Source of the DNA: Bacilli bacterium
Lineage (GTDB): Bacteria; Bacillota_I; Bacilli_A; ML615J-28; CAG-313
Direction of reading: 5' to 3'
Assembly: GCA_900770645.1 (NCBI GenBank)
Contig: CAAGKY010000093.1
Span: forward strand, 1-8,425
DNA: 8,425 nt
Program-made: the position numbers and the translations under genes
In this document: positions 1 to 6,339 of the stretch, in pieces
How positions within the stretch are numbered: the stretch's first letter is position 1
Layout: each line of letters begins with the position of its first letter
The notes under the pieces: generated by a model
Databases searched by the model: none
Told to the model about the DNA's origin: nothing
The model's input: the letters and a program-made list of their open reading frames with translations, nothing else

Positions 1-79
1 ATAAAAAACTTTTTAAACGGATAATTTTATATGAAGTTAAAAATTTTGCTTTATTTTAGTGTTACAAATATATATTTTG

Positions 80-108
80 TTGAATTATAAAAATATATAT
101 GTTATACT
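80..108 (+). promoter_or_regulatory. sigma-A promoter of the DUF4349 lipoprotein gene
   Basis: A -35 box TTGAAT (80-85) and a -10 box TATACT (103-108) are separated by exactly 17 bases. Transcription would start near 115. A purine-rich ribosome site (AAAGGAAG, 118-125) follows, with the ATG at 133. The surrounding DNA is very AT-rich, so chance boxes are possible, but spacing and position both fit. Confidence 0.65.
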
Positions 109-132
109 TAAAACAGTAAAGGAAGTGAATTT

Positions 133-918
133 ATGAAAAAAATACTTATTACCTTATGTTTATTTATATTTTCTTTTGTGCTAGTGAGTTGTGGAGCTGA
201 AAGTGGAGCTGGCGACTATTCTGGTGAAATGGGAAATGATGGAAACAACGTTGTAATTGATACAAATAGAAAAATCTATTATACAGGAAGAATTACAATA
301 ACTACTAAAAAAGCTGATGAAGTATCAAATAGAATCAGTCATAAAGTAAAAGAATATAATGGGTATGCTTCATCTATTTCATACAATGACTATGAATATT
401 CAAAAACAATTGTTATTACTTATAGAATACCAACTGAAAAATTAGATAGTTTCTTAGATGATGTAGATAAAGAAAAAGGTGTAACTAGTAAATCTATTAC
501 TTCTACTGATATAACTACAAATTATAATAAAGCCGCAGCAAGACTAGAAGTTTTAAAAACATCAAGAACAGCTTATTTAAAAGCTCTAGCTGAGGCTACT
601 ACTCAAGGTGAAATTATTGGTATTAATGATAAAATTGAAAAAATTGATACTGAAATATTAGAACTTACAATGACTTTAGAAAGTTACGATAATCTACTTG
701 ATTATAGTACTATTACTATTACATTTACAACAGAGAAAGAACCAAGCTTCTTTGGTGAATATTTTGAATATGTAGGAGACTTCTTCGTAGGGCTTGGTAA
801 AACAATATTATACTTATTACCTCCTGCCTTAACTGGTGGTACAATTACTTTAATTGTTCTATTAATAGTAAGAAAAGTAACTAAGAAAAGAGAAGAAGAA
901 AAAGAAAATAATAAATAA
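133..918 (+). CDS. DUF4349-family membrane lipoprotein
   Basis: This is a 261-residue exported lipoprotein of the DUF4349 type; the family has no established function. The N-terminus has a KK charge, a hydrophobic stretch and a lipobox L17-V-S-C20, so Cys20 should be lipidated after signal peptidase II cleavage. A Gly/Asn/Asp-rich linker (about 21-42) follows. The conserved domain starts near 'RKIYYTGRITI' and runs to about residue 205. It includes a helical, coiled-coil-prone part (about 135-185, 'IEKIDTEILELTMTLES') and the closing 'YSTITITFT' strand typical of the family. A second hydrophobic segment (about 220-245) ends in a Lys/Glu-rich tail, so the protein is probably tied to the membrane at both ends with the domain outside. 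The gene is single, with its own promoter and a terminator directly after the stop. The start is supported by the AAAGGAAG site about 8 bases upstream. The family call is from pattern recognition; substrate and partners cannot be read from the sequence. Confidence 0.85.
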   Translation: MKKILITLCLFIFSFVLVSCGAESGAGDYSGEMGNDGNNVVIDTNRKIYYTGRITITTKKADEVSNRISHKVKEYNGYASSISYNDYEYSKTIVITYRIPTEKLDSFLDDVDKEKGVTSKSITSTDITTNYNKAAARLEVLKTSRTAYLKALAEATTQGEIIGINDKIEKIDTEILELTMTLESYDNLLDYSTITITFTTEKEPSFFGEYFEYVGDFFVGLGKTILYLLPPALTGGTITLIVLLIVRKVTKKREEEKENNK

Positions 919-921
919 CAT

Positions 922-951
922 AAAAAAGCACTAATTTAATTAGTGCTTTTA
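922..951. terminator. bidirectional intrinsic terminator between DUF4349 gene and rimO
   Basis: An 11-bp perfect stem (924-934 with 940-950, core AGCACTAA/TTAGTGCT) closes a 5-base loop. T-rich tracts lie on both sides: TTTT at 947-950 on the plus strand and TTTTTT (from A at 922-927) on the minus strand. It therefore serves both convergent genes. The rimO stop codon (936-938) lies in and next to the loop, so the minus-strand ascending arm is made of the last rimO codons. Confidence 0.85.
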
Positions 952-2228
952 ATTTTACCAAATAAATCATAACCTTTATAATCAGTTATCTCAATATTAT
1001 AATATTTACCTATTTCTAAACTATCTTTAACATATATATAACCATCTACTTCATCTGGTGCTTCACGATAACTTCTTAAAGCAAACATTTGCTTGCGGTT
1101 ATCAAAATGGTCAACTAGTGCTTCAAAAGTCTTACCAAGTAATAATTTATTATTATCTTCAATTACTTGATATTGTATTTCCATAATTTTTTCAAATCTT
1201 TGAAGTTTCACATCATCACTTATTTTATCATCAAAATCATAAGCAACAGTATTTTCTTCATCAGAATATTGGAAAACCCCTAAGCGATCAAAATGCATTT
1301 TAGAAACATAATCTTTTAAAATATTAAAGTCATTTTCATCTTCACCAGGGAAACCTACTATTAAAGTAGTTCTAATAATAGCATCACTCATCATAGAACG
1401 AATATTGTTAATAATAGAAGTAATTAACTCTTGACTTCCACGTCTATTCATATGTGATAGCATTTTATCAGAAGCATGTTGAATAGGAATATCAAAGTAG
1501 TTTGCGATTGAATCATGTTTCTTCATTACATCAAGTAATTCTTGAGTAATTTCATCAGGATATAAATATAAAACCCTGATTAATTTAAATTTATTTAAAT
1601 TAGCAAGAGCATCAAGTAGTTCTGCAAGTGATGAATTGATATCTGAACCATATCTAGTAGTATCTTGAGAAATAACATTAATCTCAGTTATACCTTTACT
1701 ACTTAAGTATTTTGCTTCCATAATAATATCATCAAATGGTCTACTTCTAAAAGACCCACGAATTAAAGGAATTGCACAATAATGGCATCTATTATTACAT
1801 CCTTCTGATATTCTTAAATAAGCATGATTTGGACTAGTTGAAATAACACGTTTTGCACAGTTAAAAGTAGAAGTACTTTTAACTTTTGTTATTTCTTCAA
1901 ATATTTTATGCATATTTGGGTAATCTTTAATAGGAATATAATAATCTACTTCTGGTATTTCTACTTTTAAATCATTTAAGTAACGTTCTACAAGACAACC
2001 CATAGCAATAATTATTTTACCTTGCTTTTTATATTCAACAAGTTCTAAGATAGTATCAATTGCTTCTTGTTTAGCTGGTTCAATAAAACCACAAGTATTA
2101 ACTACTAAGATATCTGCTTGTTTAAAATTATTTACGATTGTTAAATTAAATTCTTTGGCTAGTCCTAAAAACATTTCTGTATCAACAAGGTTCTTGGCAC
2201 AACCTAAAGATATAATACCTAGGTTCAT
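936..2228 (-). CDS. rimO: ribosomal protein S12 methylthiotransferase RimO
   Basis: RimO is a cytosolic radical-SAM enzyme that adds a methylthio group to the beta-carbon of a conserved aspartate of ribosomal protein uS12. At 430 residues this is the usual family length. The N-terminal MTTase domain carries the auxiliary Fe-S cluster cysteines C10, C46 and C78 ('SLGCAKN', 'VNTCGF', 'AMGCL'). The radical-SAM cluster cysteines are C144, C148 and C151 in 'EGCNNRCHYCAIP'. A C-terminal TRAM domain spans about 360-430. The 'YLRISEGC' and 'REAPDEVDG' signatures point to RimO rather than the tRNA enzymes MiaB or MtaB. The start is fixed by an AGGAGA ribosome site (2235-2240) six bases upstream. The gene has its own promoter and appears monocistronic, ending in the shared terminator. 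All catalytic cysteines are present, so it should be functional. Confidence 0.96.
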   Translation of the reverse strand: MNLGIISLGCAKNLVDTEMFLGLAKEFNLTIVNNFKQADILVVNTCGFIEPAKQEAIDTILELVEYKKQGKIIIAMGCLVERYLNDLKVEIPEVDYYIPIKDYPNMHKIFEEITKVKSTSTFNCAKRVISTSPNHAYLRISEGCNNRCHYCAIPLIRGSFRSRPFDDIIMEAKYLSSKGITEINVISQDTTRYGSDINSSLAELLDALANLNKFKLIRVLYLYPDEITQELLDVMKKHDSIANYFDIPIQHASDKMLSHMNRRGSQELITSIINNIRSMMSDAIIRTTLIVGFPGEDENDFNILKDYVSKMHFDRLGVFQYSDEENTVAYDFDDKISDDVKLQRFEKIMEIQYQVIEDNNKLLLGKTFEALVDHFDNRKQMFALRSYREAPDEVDGYIYVKDSLEIGKYYNIEITDYKGYDLFGKIKSTN

Positions 2229-2252
2229 AATGTATCTCCTTTTTACTTTAAT

Positions 2253-2281
2253 ATTATACTATATTTTTAAATTCTTTTCAA
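2253..2281 (-). promoter_or_regulatory. sigma-A promoter of rimO
   Basis: Read on the minus strand, there is a -35 box TTGAAA (2281-2276) and a perfect -10 box TATAAT (2258-2253) with a 17-base spacer. The predicted start of transcription, near 2246, leaves a short leader with the AGGAGA ribosome site at 2240-2235. Confidence 0.75.
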
Positions 2282-2291
2282 TTTTATATAG

Positions 2292-2315
2292 AAAAAAGTC
2301 TTGCATAAGCAAGAC
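2292..2315 (-). terminator. intrinsic terminator of the orphan-gene transcript
   Basis: On the minus strand a 7-bp perfect GC-containing stem (GTCTTGC/GCAAGAC, 2315-2309 with 2304-2298) closes a 4-base loop and is followed directly by six T (2297-2292). It sits about 100 bases past the stop of the unrecognised 232-residue gene and just upstream of the rimO promoter, so it insulates rimO from that transcript. Confidence 0.85.
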
Positions 2316-2340
2316 ATGTAATTGATAAAAATTATGATTA

Positions 2341-2403
2341 TATAACTTTGTTTGGGGTAAGAATATATCTATAACTTTCTTTGGGATCACCCCAAACTTA
2401 GTT
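2341..2403. repeat. three-copy 15-base repeat, two direct and one inverted
   Basis: The unit AACTTTGTTTGGGGT lies at 2344-2358. A direct copy at 2373-2387 matches 13 of 15 bases, and an inverted copy at 2389-2403 also matches 13 of 15. The direct match extends leftward: TATAACTTT is identical at 2341-2349 and 2370-2378. The inverted copy can pair with either direct copy. One pairing is a tight hairpin (TTTGGG 2380-2385 with CCCAAA 2391-2396, 5-base loop). The other is a wider 9-bp pairing (GTTTGGGGT 2350-2358 with ACCCCAAAC 2389-2397). These are mutually exclusive folds. The cluster lies in the 3' untranslated part of the orphan-gene transcript, before its terminator. The pattern is directly visible; its role is unknown. 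Confidence 0.7.
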
Positions 2404-2415
2404 AAAGGGCCAAAA

Positions 2416-3114
2416 TTATAACTCCCAATATAATAAGTCTGGTAAATATTCTGATTTGGTATGGGGGTATTTTTCTTTGTTTATGTTGATGCTTTTTTCT
2501 ACTTCTTTTAAGTGATAAAAATCTTCTTTAAATTTCAAATAATCTAAAAGATCTTTAATGAAAAATTGAAAGAAAATACCTTCTTTTTCAATACACTTAC
2601 ATATAATAAACATTAGCCTATTATATAAGTGAATATAGTTATTAACTAAAAGAGTATCTATAAAACCACAATATTTGTAATCTGCTTTAAAATAAATTTC
2701 ATTTAAAAGTTCTTGTGATAAATTATCTTTATTACATAAAAGACAAAGTTTTAAAAAATAATCACTTTTAGTATCATGTTTTTTCATTTCATAACTTAAA
2801 AAATCATATTTATAAAAATTTTCCAATATTACAACTAATTGTTCGCAATTGTTTTCATCTTTAGACAGATCATGTAAAAGTATTTTAAAAATACTAAAAT
2901 ATTTACTATTATAATTACTAAAATTTGGATTAGAATTAAAGAAACACATTAATTCAGAATATAATTCTTTGATATATTCATTATGCCAGCTAGATATTAT
3001 ATCAGATGGAATATTATATGAGAAAAATTCTTGTTTTACATCGTATGGCATCATATCTATAGAATGATACCAACGTTCGTATATTTCTTTTGCTTTATTA
3101 TAGTTTTTATTCAT
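2416..3114 (-). CDS. hypothetical protein of unknown function (232 aa)
   Basis: I do not recognise this protein. It encodes 232 residues rich in Asn, Lys, Tyr, Phe, Leu and Cys, and reads as mostly helical. It has no signal peptide, no convincing membrane span (the most hydrophobic part, about 160-185, is broken by charged residues) and no known catalytic motif. The C-terminus is 'PDLLYWEL'. The start is well supported: GGGAGA at 3124-3129 lies 9 bases before the ATG, and upstream extension in this frame is not needed. A 30-codon open frame overlaps its start. The gene lies between an amino acid permease and rimO on the same strand, and it has its own terminator and a repeat cluster behind it. 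No clear promoter was found just upstream, so it may be read from the permease or from a weak site. Possibilities include an immunity-type or lineage-specific accessory protein, which is only a guess. That it is a real gene is likely. Confidence 0.75.
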   Translation of the reverse strand: MNKNYNKAKEIYERWYHSIDMMPYDVKQEFFSYNIPSDIISSWHNEYIKELYSELMCFFNSNPNFSNYNSKYFSIFKILLHDLSKDENNCEQLVVILENFYKYDFLSYEMKKHDTKSDYFLKLCLLCNKDNLSQELLNEIYFKADYKYCGFIDTLLVNNYIHLYNRLMFIICKCIEKEGIFFQFFIKDLLDYLKFKEDFYHLKEVEKSININKEKYPHTKSEYLPDLLYWEL

Positions 3115-3199
3115 ATATGTTAATCTCCCACTTTATCTTGAAACTCGTGTAAATGAGAGGTGTTATTGTAATAATAATGAAAAATAAAAATTTTTTCAT
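3107..3199 (-). CDS. possible 30-residue hydrophobic small protein overlapping the orphan gene
   Basis: On the minus strand an ATG at 3199 opens a 30-codon frame ending in TAA at 3107-3109. The stop lies inside the start region of the 232-residue gene (ATG at 3114-3112), an 8-base overlap in a different frame. The peptide begins MKKFLFFIIITITPLIY and ends KIKWEINIYE. This is a basic N-terminus, one hydrophobic span of about 14-16 residues and a charged tail, like a small membrane peptide or a leader. Its ribosome site is weak (GAAGTGA just upstream). The overlap would allow translational coupling, although the larger gene also has its own GGGAGA site within this frame. An AT-rich region can give such a frame by chance, because Phe, Ile and Lys codons dominate. 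I regard it as plausible but unproven. Confidence 0.35.
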   Translation of the reverse strand: MKKFLFFIIITITPLIYTSFKIKWEINIYE

Positions 3200-3240
3200 A
3201 TTCACTTCATTTTTAAAAGTTTTTAATTTGCATTTAATGC

Positions 3241-4632
3241 CTATAAATCTTTAACATTTTCTTTCTTATAAAAGAATATACAAGGGAACATTAATACAGC
3301 AAATAATGCCATAAATATACCGAAGTCACCTAAACTTGAAGTACTACCTGTAGTTACTAATTGATATAAACCAGTTCCACAGAAAGTAAAGAATAGTGAA
3401 CCAATGATTGCGATTGCTGGCATGATGAAACGTTTAAATACATTGTATTCTTTAAAGTTTTTCATAATGTATATATACATAGCAATATATACCATATAAA
3501 TGATAGCACAAACTATTTCATCCATACCACCTAAACGGCCAAATATCCAAACATTATGCATAGCAAGATACCATACAACAAACATTATTGTAATACATCC
3601 ATATCCATATAAACAAGATAATAAAGAAACACTTTGATTTTTACCAAGTTTAGAGAATTTTTCAGGAGCAATACCCATACCACGACATGACATTGTATAC
3701 ATTCCACGACAACAACTAATAGTTACACCATTAACAGTACCTAAACAAGAAATCATAATAAATAATGTAAATACTAATCCACCAACTTTACCCATAATTG
3801 CTTCAAATACAGCTATAGGAGCATTAGCATCTTGAATGATAGTACCTGCATTACCTAAACACGCAGATAATGAAATATAGTAAATTAAATAGAATACTAA
3901 AATAGCAATAGTACCACCAATTAAAGCTCTAGGTAAATTTTTCTTTGAATCCTTAAGTTCAGCATTGATTGCTGTTGCACAAACCCAACCTTCATAAGCG
4001 AAAGCAGTTTTCTTAACCGCATCACCAAAACTTACAACATATCCATCGGCATTTTCTTTAAAAGCGTTAGTGATACCGAAATCATCACCTATAATAAAAC
4101 TTGCAAATAAACCAACAACAGCTATAATTAAAATTGGAATTAATTTAATAACAGTTGCAGAAATTTGGAATTTTGCAGATAACATTGGTGAAAAGTAATT
4201 TAGAATTATAAGTAAAGTAACAACACCAAATGCAAATAAGAAGTTAGCTGGATCTGTTAAACCAACATTTGCACCAATCATTGTAAAGAAATATGATCCT
4301 GCAAACAATGCAACAATTGAAGTAATAATAGGATAATAGAAAGTAGTCATTAACCAAGCTAAACCATATCCAAGTTTTTTGTTTGTAGCAGTTTCTACAT
4401 AATCAACTACCCCATTATATTTAGTAATTTTTGTAGCAAATACAGCAAAACAGAATCCTGATGCTACCATTATTATTCCGCCTACTAACCAAGCTAGTAG
4501 AGATATTTTCAAATCACCTCCAGAAAGTGCTAAAACACCTCCTGCTTTTAAGAATACTCCTGAACCAATTACGATTCCAACTACCATCGCAATACCAGTC
4601 CATAAGCCATATTGTTTTTTAACTTTTTGCAT
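3241..4632 (-). CDS. APC-superfamily amino acid permease, SteT/LAT-like
   Basis: This is a 463-residue integral membrane transporter of the amino acid-polyamine-organocation superfamily, with about 12 hydrophobic spans, the usual number and length. TM1 carries the substrate-binding glycine motif 'GIVIGSGVFLKAGG' (about 19-32). The region of TM6 and the following loop has 'FAYEGW' followed by 'AELKDSKKNLPRAL', also typical of the superfamily. The N-terminal third resembles B. subtilis SteT, a Ser/Thr exchanger of the LAT group, so amino acid exchange or uptake is likely; the actual substrate cannot be told. A strong ribosome site AAGGAGGG (4636-4643) lies only 3 bases before the ATG, which is slightly close but convincing. 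It is transcribed from a promoter divergent to the hydrolase gene. No intrinsic terminator was found after its TAG stop, so the transcript may continue into the orphan gene 126 bases downstream. No T-box or riboswitch-sized leader is present. Confidence 0.9.
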   Translation of the reverse strand: MQKVKKQYGLWTGIAMVVGIVIGSGVFLKAGGVLALSGGDLKISLLAWLVGGIIMVASGFCFAVFATKITKYNGVVDYVETATNKKLGYGLAWLMTTFYYPIITSIVALFAGSYFFTMIGANVGLTDPANFLFAFGVVTLLIILNYFSPMLSAKFQISATVIKLIPILIIAVVGLFASFIIGDDFGITNAFKENADGYVVSFGDAVKKTAFAYEGWVCATAINAELKDSKKNLPRALIGGTIAILVFYLIYYISLSACLGNAGTIIQDANAPIAVFEAIMGKVGGLVFTLFIMISCLGTVNGVTISCCRGMYTMSCRGMGIAPEKFSKLGKNQSVSLLSCLYGYGCITIMFVVWYLAMHNVWIFGRLGGMDEIVCAIIYMVYIAMYIYIMKNFKEYNVFKRFIMPAIAIIGSLFFTFCGTGLYQLVTTGSTSSLGDFGIFMALFAVLMFPCIFFYKKENVKDL

Positions 4633-4665
4633 AAACCCTCCTTAATATAAAAAATATTTGTGTAT

Positions 4666-4695
4666 ATTATAACATAATTTATAAAAGTTTGGCAA
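4666..4695 (-). promoter_or_regulatory. promoter of the APC permease gene
   Basis: On the minus strand, a -35 box TTGCCA (4695-4690), an 18-base spacer and a perfect -10 box TATAAT (4671-4666) can be read. A TG one base before the -10 box makes it an extended -10 (TGTTATAAT). The transcript would start near 4659, giving a leader of under 30 bases. Confidence 0.7.
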
Positions 4696-4720
4696 AAATA
4701 ATAATATTTTTACTAATATA

Positions 4721-4729
4721 TGTTATAAT
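4721..4729 (+). promoter_or_regulatory. extended -10 promoter of the alpha/beta hydrolase gene
   Basis: TG-T-TATAAT (4721-4729) is a perfect extended -10 element. No good -35 box lies at the expected distance, which extended -10 promoters can tolerate. Transcription would begin near 4736, leaving a leader of only about 9 bases that consists of the GGTGA ribosome site (4736-4740) and the spacer to the ATG at 4745. The same 11 bases occur inverted in the divergent permease promoter. Confidence 0.6.
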
Positions 4730-4744
4730 TATCATGGTGATTTT

Positions 4745-5704
4745 ATGGAGTGGTATCATATTTTATTGATTATATTATTGTTGTTAATAGTATTATTCTT
4801 GTTATTTACTATTATTATAGGATATATTGCATATAAAAATATATTTATTAAAATAAAAATAAAAAACATATATACACTATCTACAAGCAATAAATATTAC
4901 CCTTATCAACGAGAGTTTATACAGGGGCTTGAGTGGTATAATACCATAGAAAAAGAAAAAATATATATAACTAATAGTAGAGGCTTGAAATTAGTAGGTA
5001 AATTAACTCAGCAAAACAGAAAAGAAAAACCTAATGTAGTTATTTTCTTCCATGGTTGGAATAACTCAGGTGAAAACGAAATCGGTTGTGCAGGAATACC
5101 TTTATTATACAAAGAAGGATATGACATATTAATAGTAGATCAAGTAGCACACGGCGAAAGTGAAGGGAATATATCTACTATGGGTATTTTTGAACAAACT
5201 GATGTTTTATTATGGGTAGATAAAATAAATGAAATATACAATAATAATTGTAATATTATATTAAGTGGAATGTCAATGGGAGCTAATATGGTGATGTTAG
5301 TCTCTAATAAGAAAATGAATAATGTGAAAGCTATTATAGAAAATTGTGGATTTACAAGTGTATATGATGTATTAAAATATGCATCAAAAAGTAAGTATAA
5401 TATTAATGATTTTACTTTTGCTTTTGTAAATATATTTTTTATGATTAAAACAAAACTAAGTCTTAAAAAGTTTGACGCCAGAAAAACATTAAATAATAGT
5501 TTATATCCAGTATTATTTATTCATGGTAAAAATGATAATACAGTGCCTTATCAAATGGCAATAGATTTATATAATTCTTGTGCTAATAAGAAAGAAATAT
5601 TAATTGTTGAAGAGGCAATACATTTAACATCAAGATTTAATAAACAAGATAAATTTGATGAAGTAATGTTATCATTTTTGAATAAATATTTAAAAGATAG
5701 TTAA
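4745..5704 (+). CDS. membrane-anchored alpha/beta hydrolase (YqkD-like serine hydrolase)
   Basis: A 319-residue serine hydrolase of the alpha/beta fold whose substrate is unknown; relatives are described as esterase- or lipase-like. One N-terminal membrane span (about 5-30, nearly all Leu/Ile/Val/Phe) precedes the hydrolase domain (about 75-316). The oxyanion 'FFHGW' motif is at 101-105 and the nucleophile elbow G-M-S177-M-G at 175-179. The acid is probably D264 in 'HGKNDNTVP' and the base H293 in 'EAIHLTS', so the triad looks complete. The architecture resembles B. subtilis YqkD and similar single-span hydrolases. Lysines lie after the span (KNIFIKIKIKN) rather than before it, so by the positive-inside rule the domain may face the cytoplasm. 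The ATG follows a GGTGA ribosome site. The stop is one base before the promoter of the next gene, with no terminator between, so read-through into the phosphotransacylase gene is expected. Confidence 0.85.
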   Translation: MEWYHILLIILLLLIVLFLLFTIIIGYIAYKNIFIKIKIKNIYTLSTSNKYYPYQREFIQGLEWYNTIEKEKIYITNSRGLKLVGKLTQQNRKEKPNVVIFFHGWNNSGENEIGCAGIPLLYKEGYDILIVDQVAHGESEGNISTMGIFEQTDVLLWVDKINEIYNNNCNIILSGMSMGANMVMLVSNKKMNNVKAIIENCGFTSVYDVLKYASKSKYNINDFTFAFVNIFFMIKTKLSLKKFDARKTLNNSLYPVLFIHGKNDNTVPYQMAIDLYNSCANKKEILIVEEAIHLTSRFNKQDKFDEVMLSFLNKYLKDS

Positions 5705-5705
5705 A

Positions 5706-5734
5706 TTGACAAAAAGTATACTTAAGGGTATAAT
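5706..5734 (+). promoter_or_regulatory. perfect consensus sigma-A promoter of pduL
   Basis: TTGACA (5706-5711), a 17-base spacer and TATAAT (5729-5734) match the sigma-A consensus at every position. The -35 box begins one base after the hydrolase stop codon. The spacer and -10 box contain a small inverted repeat (TATAC 5718-5722 and GTATA 5728-5732 around TTAAG), which could be an operator but is short. The ribosome site AAGGAGAG (5743-5750) is strong, so high expression is expected. Confidence 0.9.
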
Positions 5735-5757
5735 ATATATGTAAGGAGAGTATTATT

Positions 5758-6333
5758 ATGGCAAAAGAATTTATTGTTGAAACTTCAGCTCGTCACGTAC
5801 ATGTATCAGAAGCTGATTTTAAAGTTTTATTTGGAGAAAACGCTGAATTAACTATTAAAAAAGAATTATCACAACCAGGGCAATATGCTTGTAACGAAAG
5901 AGTAGAAATCGTAGGTCCTAAGAAAAGTTTACCAGGTGTATCTATTTTAGGTCCATACCGTAATCAAACTCAAGTAGAATTAAGTGCAACAGACGCAAGA
6001 AGTATAGGATTAGGTATTGCGGTTAGGGAATCAGGAGATTTAAAAGAAACTCCAGGTTGTACAATTGTTGGACCATGTGGTTCATTAGAAATCAAAGAAG
6101 GTGTAATTGTTGCGAAACGCCACATTCATGCAACTACTAAAGATGCAGAAGAACTAGGTGTTAAAGACAAAGACATCGTATCTGTAAAAATTGAAAGCAA
6201 CGGAAGAAGTTTAATCTTTGGAGATGTAGTAGCACGTGTTAATGATTCATATGCACTTGCAATGCACATCGATACAGATGAATCTAACGCAGTATTAGCT
6301 GGTCCAAACTGTGTTGGAACAATTGTAAAATAA
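5758..6333 (+). CDS. pduL: PduL-type phosphate acyltransferase (phosphotransacylase)
   Basis: PduL enzymes interconvert acyl-CoA plus phosphate with acyl-phosphate plus CoA and are unrelated in fold to the classical Pta. The 191 residues hold the two beta-barrel halves. Metal-ligand His pairs are visible in each: H13 and H15 in 'SARHVHVSE', and H122 and H124 in 'AKRHIHATT'. The 'GPYRNQTQVELS' segment supplies the phosphate-binding Arg (R68) and the nearby Glu (E74) expected of the family. The C-terminal 'HIDTDESNA' is also typical. The protein begins directly at the catalytic domain with no N-terminal encapsulation helix, and no microcompartment shell gene lies nearby. A cytosolic role is therefore inferred: probably acetyl-CoA to acetyl-phosphate in acetate/ATP-yielding fermentation, with an acetate kinase elsewhere. 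Acetyl versus propionyl preference cannot be read from the sequence. The gene has a perfect promoter, a strong ribosome site, a double stop (TAATAA) and its own terminator. Confidence 0.93.
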   Translation: MAKEFIVETSARHVHVSEADFKVLFGENAELTIKKELSQPGQYACNERVEIVGPKKSLPGVSILGPYRNQTQVELSATDARSIGLGIAVRESGDLKETPGCTIVGPCGSLEIKEGVIVAKRHIHATTKDAEELGVKDKDIVSVKIESNGRSLIFGDVVARVNDSYALAMHIDTDESNAVLAGPNCVGTIVK

Positions 6334-6339
6334 TAAATT

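Noticed and set aside
31..90. 19-codon open frame (ATG at 31, TAA at 88-90) upstream of the lipoprotein gene
   Set aside because: No ribosome site at good spacing, very short and AT-rich, and it overlaps the -35 box of the lipoprotein promoter. The first 79 bases otherwise hold nothing I can support.
936..2228. MiaB or MtaB tRNA methylthiotransferase instead of RimO
   Set aside because: The 'YLRISEGC', 'IPLIRGSFRSRP' and 'REAPDEVDG' segments are RimO-like, and the length fits RimO.
2341..2403. CRISPR-like array or IS terminal repeats
   Set aside because: Only three short copies, one inverted, with spacing from 1 to 14 bases, no cas or transposase gene and no target-site duplication seen.
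3107..3114. Frameshift joining the 30-codon frame to the 232-residue gene into one longer membrane-anchored protein
   Set aside because: The longer gene has its own GGGAGA site 9 bases before its ATG, and no slippery sequence or broken domain supports a split gene.
3186..3240. Short AT-only hairpins after the permease stop (GCAT/ATGC, TTAAA/TTTAA, ATGAAAAA/TTTTTCAT) as a terminator
   Set aside because: Stems are weak, with almost no GC and no following T-tract in the right place, so no terminator is called after the permease gene.
4633..4744. T-box or other amino acid riboswitch ahead of the permease
   Set aside because: The predicted leader is under 30 bases, far too short for a T-box or lysine/glycine riboswitch.
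5758..6333. A bacterial microcompartment locus around pduL
   Set aside because: No shell proteins, aldehyde dehydrogenase or signature enzyme lie nearby, and the protein has no encapsulation helix.
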